Below are positions 63,358 through 64,000 of a stretch of 64,000 nt of DNA, piece by piece. Within the stretch, counting starts at the first letter, position 1. Every line of letters starts with the position of its first letter. Below the pieces are notes generated by a model. It saw only the letters and a list, made by a program, of their open reading frames with translations, ran no database searches and was not told where the DNA came from. The stretch comes from Paraglaciecola sp. (GTDB lineage: Bacteria > Pseudomonadota > Gammaproteobacteria > Enterobacterales > Alteromonadaceae), in contig JAACSL010000022.1 in assembly GCA_009993955.1 (NCBI GenBank), positions 19,271 to 83,270 on the forward strand, read 5' to 3'. Both the position numbers and the translations under genes were made by a program.

Positions 63358-63652
63358 TCGTACTTTGCGCAGCCTGAAGTGCATCCAAACGGCTGGTGAG
63401 CAGCAAAACTTGCTGTTCAAGATTCATCACTCTTTCTTGCAAAGATAATACTTCAGATGGTTTTTCAATGGGGGAGAACGCAGCTTGTTCAAGGGCTGCT
63501 TTGGGGCTGGATTTCCATATTTGTAAAGCTTTTACAACCTCTGGAATAGTCAGCGGTTTATTGGCATATTGACGCAGTAAAGCCACGGATGGTGTTTTCC
63601 CCATCTGCTGTAGCTGTTGGCACAAACTTAGCACATAACTGGTGCTTGACAT
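63341..63652 (-). CDS. Small protein with helical N-terminus and coiled-coil C-terminus
   Basis: A 103-residue protein. The N-terminal half (about 1-50, TPSVALLRQYANKPLTIPEV) looks like a compact helical, possibly winged-helix or KfrA-like, domain. The C-terminal half (about 68-97, LQERVMNLEQQVLLLTSRLD) is a clear leucine-heptad coiled coil, so the protein is likely dimeric. A DNA-binding role is only a guess. It overlaps syd tail-to-tail by 17 bp. Confidence 0.6.
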   Translation of the reverse strand: MSSTSYVLSLCQQLQQMGKTPSVALLRQYANKPLTIPEVVKALQIWKSSPKAALEQAAFSPIEKPSEVLSLQERVMNLEQQVLLLTSRLDALQAAQSTIKSGD

Positions 63653-63854
63653 GATTTGGTCAATCTCCTCAAAAAATTATATTTTCCACTAACATTACGT
63701 TTGTTAATCCAACTTGTAAATGCTAAATGTTATTTAAAACAAAGACTTAAATAATTGGCCTTAAACTTGTATTGCACCCTTCTGCTGACATCACTAGCCG
63801 CGGTGATGCATCAAATTATCACTTCTATTTCGTAAATTAAAATAAGGAAAAACA

Positions 63855-63947
63855 ATGCGTAAGATTATTATCGCCTCAATTCTAGGATCTGTTTTGTGTT
63901 TAAGTGGATGCGTAATATCTGTTGATGGCGAAGGCGATCATAGTTAA
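63855..63947 (+). CDS. 30-residue lipoprotein
   Basis: ATG 63855 with AAGGA 7 bases upstream encodes MRKIIIASILGSVLCLSGCV and ten further residues. The lipobox LSGC places the acylated Cys at residue 19, so the mature lipoprotein is only about 12 residues with an acidic end (DGEGDH). It is too short for ordinary gene calls. The region before it has a 5-bp inverted repeat (ATCAC/GTGAT near 63790-63810). Small lipoproteins of this sort occur in Alteromonadales, but I know no function. Confidence 0.6.
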   Translation: MRKIIIASILGSVLCLSGCVISVDGEGDHS

Positions 63948-64000
63948 CCCCAATCCTGTTTAAGAAATTGAACTAAATGCCTGTTCCAAGATCCGATCTT

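Noticed and set aside
1..64000. tRNA, rRNA, insertion sequences, integrases or att-like direct repeats
   Set aside because: I looked for cloverleaf-ending CCA segments near genes, transposase motifs and flanking repeats and saw nothing convincing by eye; a covariance-model search would be needed to exclude small RNAs.

Overview
The window looks like a chromosomal segment of a marine gammaproteobacterium of the order Alteromonadales (Alteromonas / Glaciecola / Paraglaciecola type). The evidence is moderate GC with many TTG and GTG starts, a FliK-like gene beside a complete System I cytochrome c maturation operon, and Syd, bimodular QueF, PpnN and NAD-type isocitrate dehydrogenase, all of the kind found in that order. 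I see no rRNA, tRNA, insertion sequence, phage gene or CRISPR array.

Layout. (1) 1-9005: partial FliK-like gene on the minus strand, then ccmABCDEFGHI and the lipoprotein gene mlaA as one tightly overlapping operon ending in a terminator. (2) 9046-11978 (minus): galE, a small membrane protein and a POT-family peptide symporter. (3) 12414-18657: a surface-polysaccharide initiation and export block made of a WecA-type sugar-phosphate transferase, a small lipoprotein, an OPX outer-membrane protein, KpsM/KpsT-like ABC transporter and a KpsE-like co-polymerase, closed by a terminator. A pyruvyltransferase-like gene follows on the minus strand. (4) 20035-30618: a secreted protein of unknown function and a complete but non-canonical type II secretion system (T2SS). 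It is split into two divergent arms, DCML on minus and EFGHIJK on plus, with a perfect inverted repeat between them. (5) 30619-33876: a long leader, a very strongly expressed-looking Ala/Thr-rich secreted protein that is a good candidate S-layer protein (possibly the Slr4 type of marine gammaproteobacteria), and a diverged paralogue. (6) 33888-54157: about 20 kb of glycan genes with four sulfotransferase-like proteins, several glycosyltransferases, two RgpF-type domains, a HAD-phosphatase fusion and a sulfatase fused to six FG-GAP-like repeats. (7) 54275-56511: ugd and galU, supplying UDP-glucuronate and UDP-glucose. (8) 56558-64000: housekeeping and conserved genes (ComEA-like HhH protein, NAD-IDH, HDOD-like protein, DUF3192-type protein, PpnN, QueF, Syd, a small coiled-coil protein and a 30-residue lipoprotein).

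Interpretation. Blocks 3 to 7 form one cell-surface superlocus. The glycan export machine and the glycan assembly genes flank a dedicated T2SS and its probable cargo. My working hypothesis is that the T2SS exports the S-layer-like protein, and that the sulfated, uronate-containing glycan exported by the KpsMT-like system holds or decorates that layer. Gene order, motifs and paralogy are seen directly. Cargo assignment and anchoring are inference.
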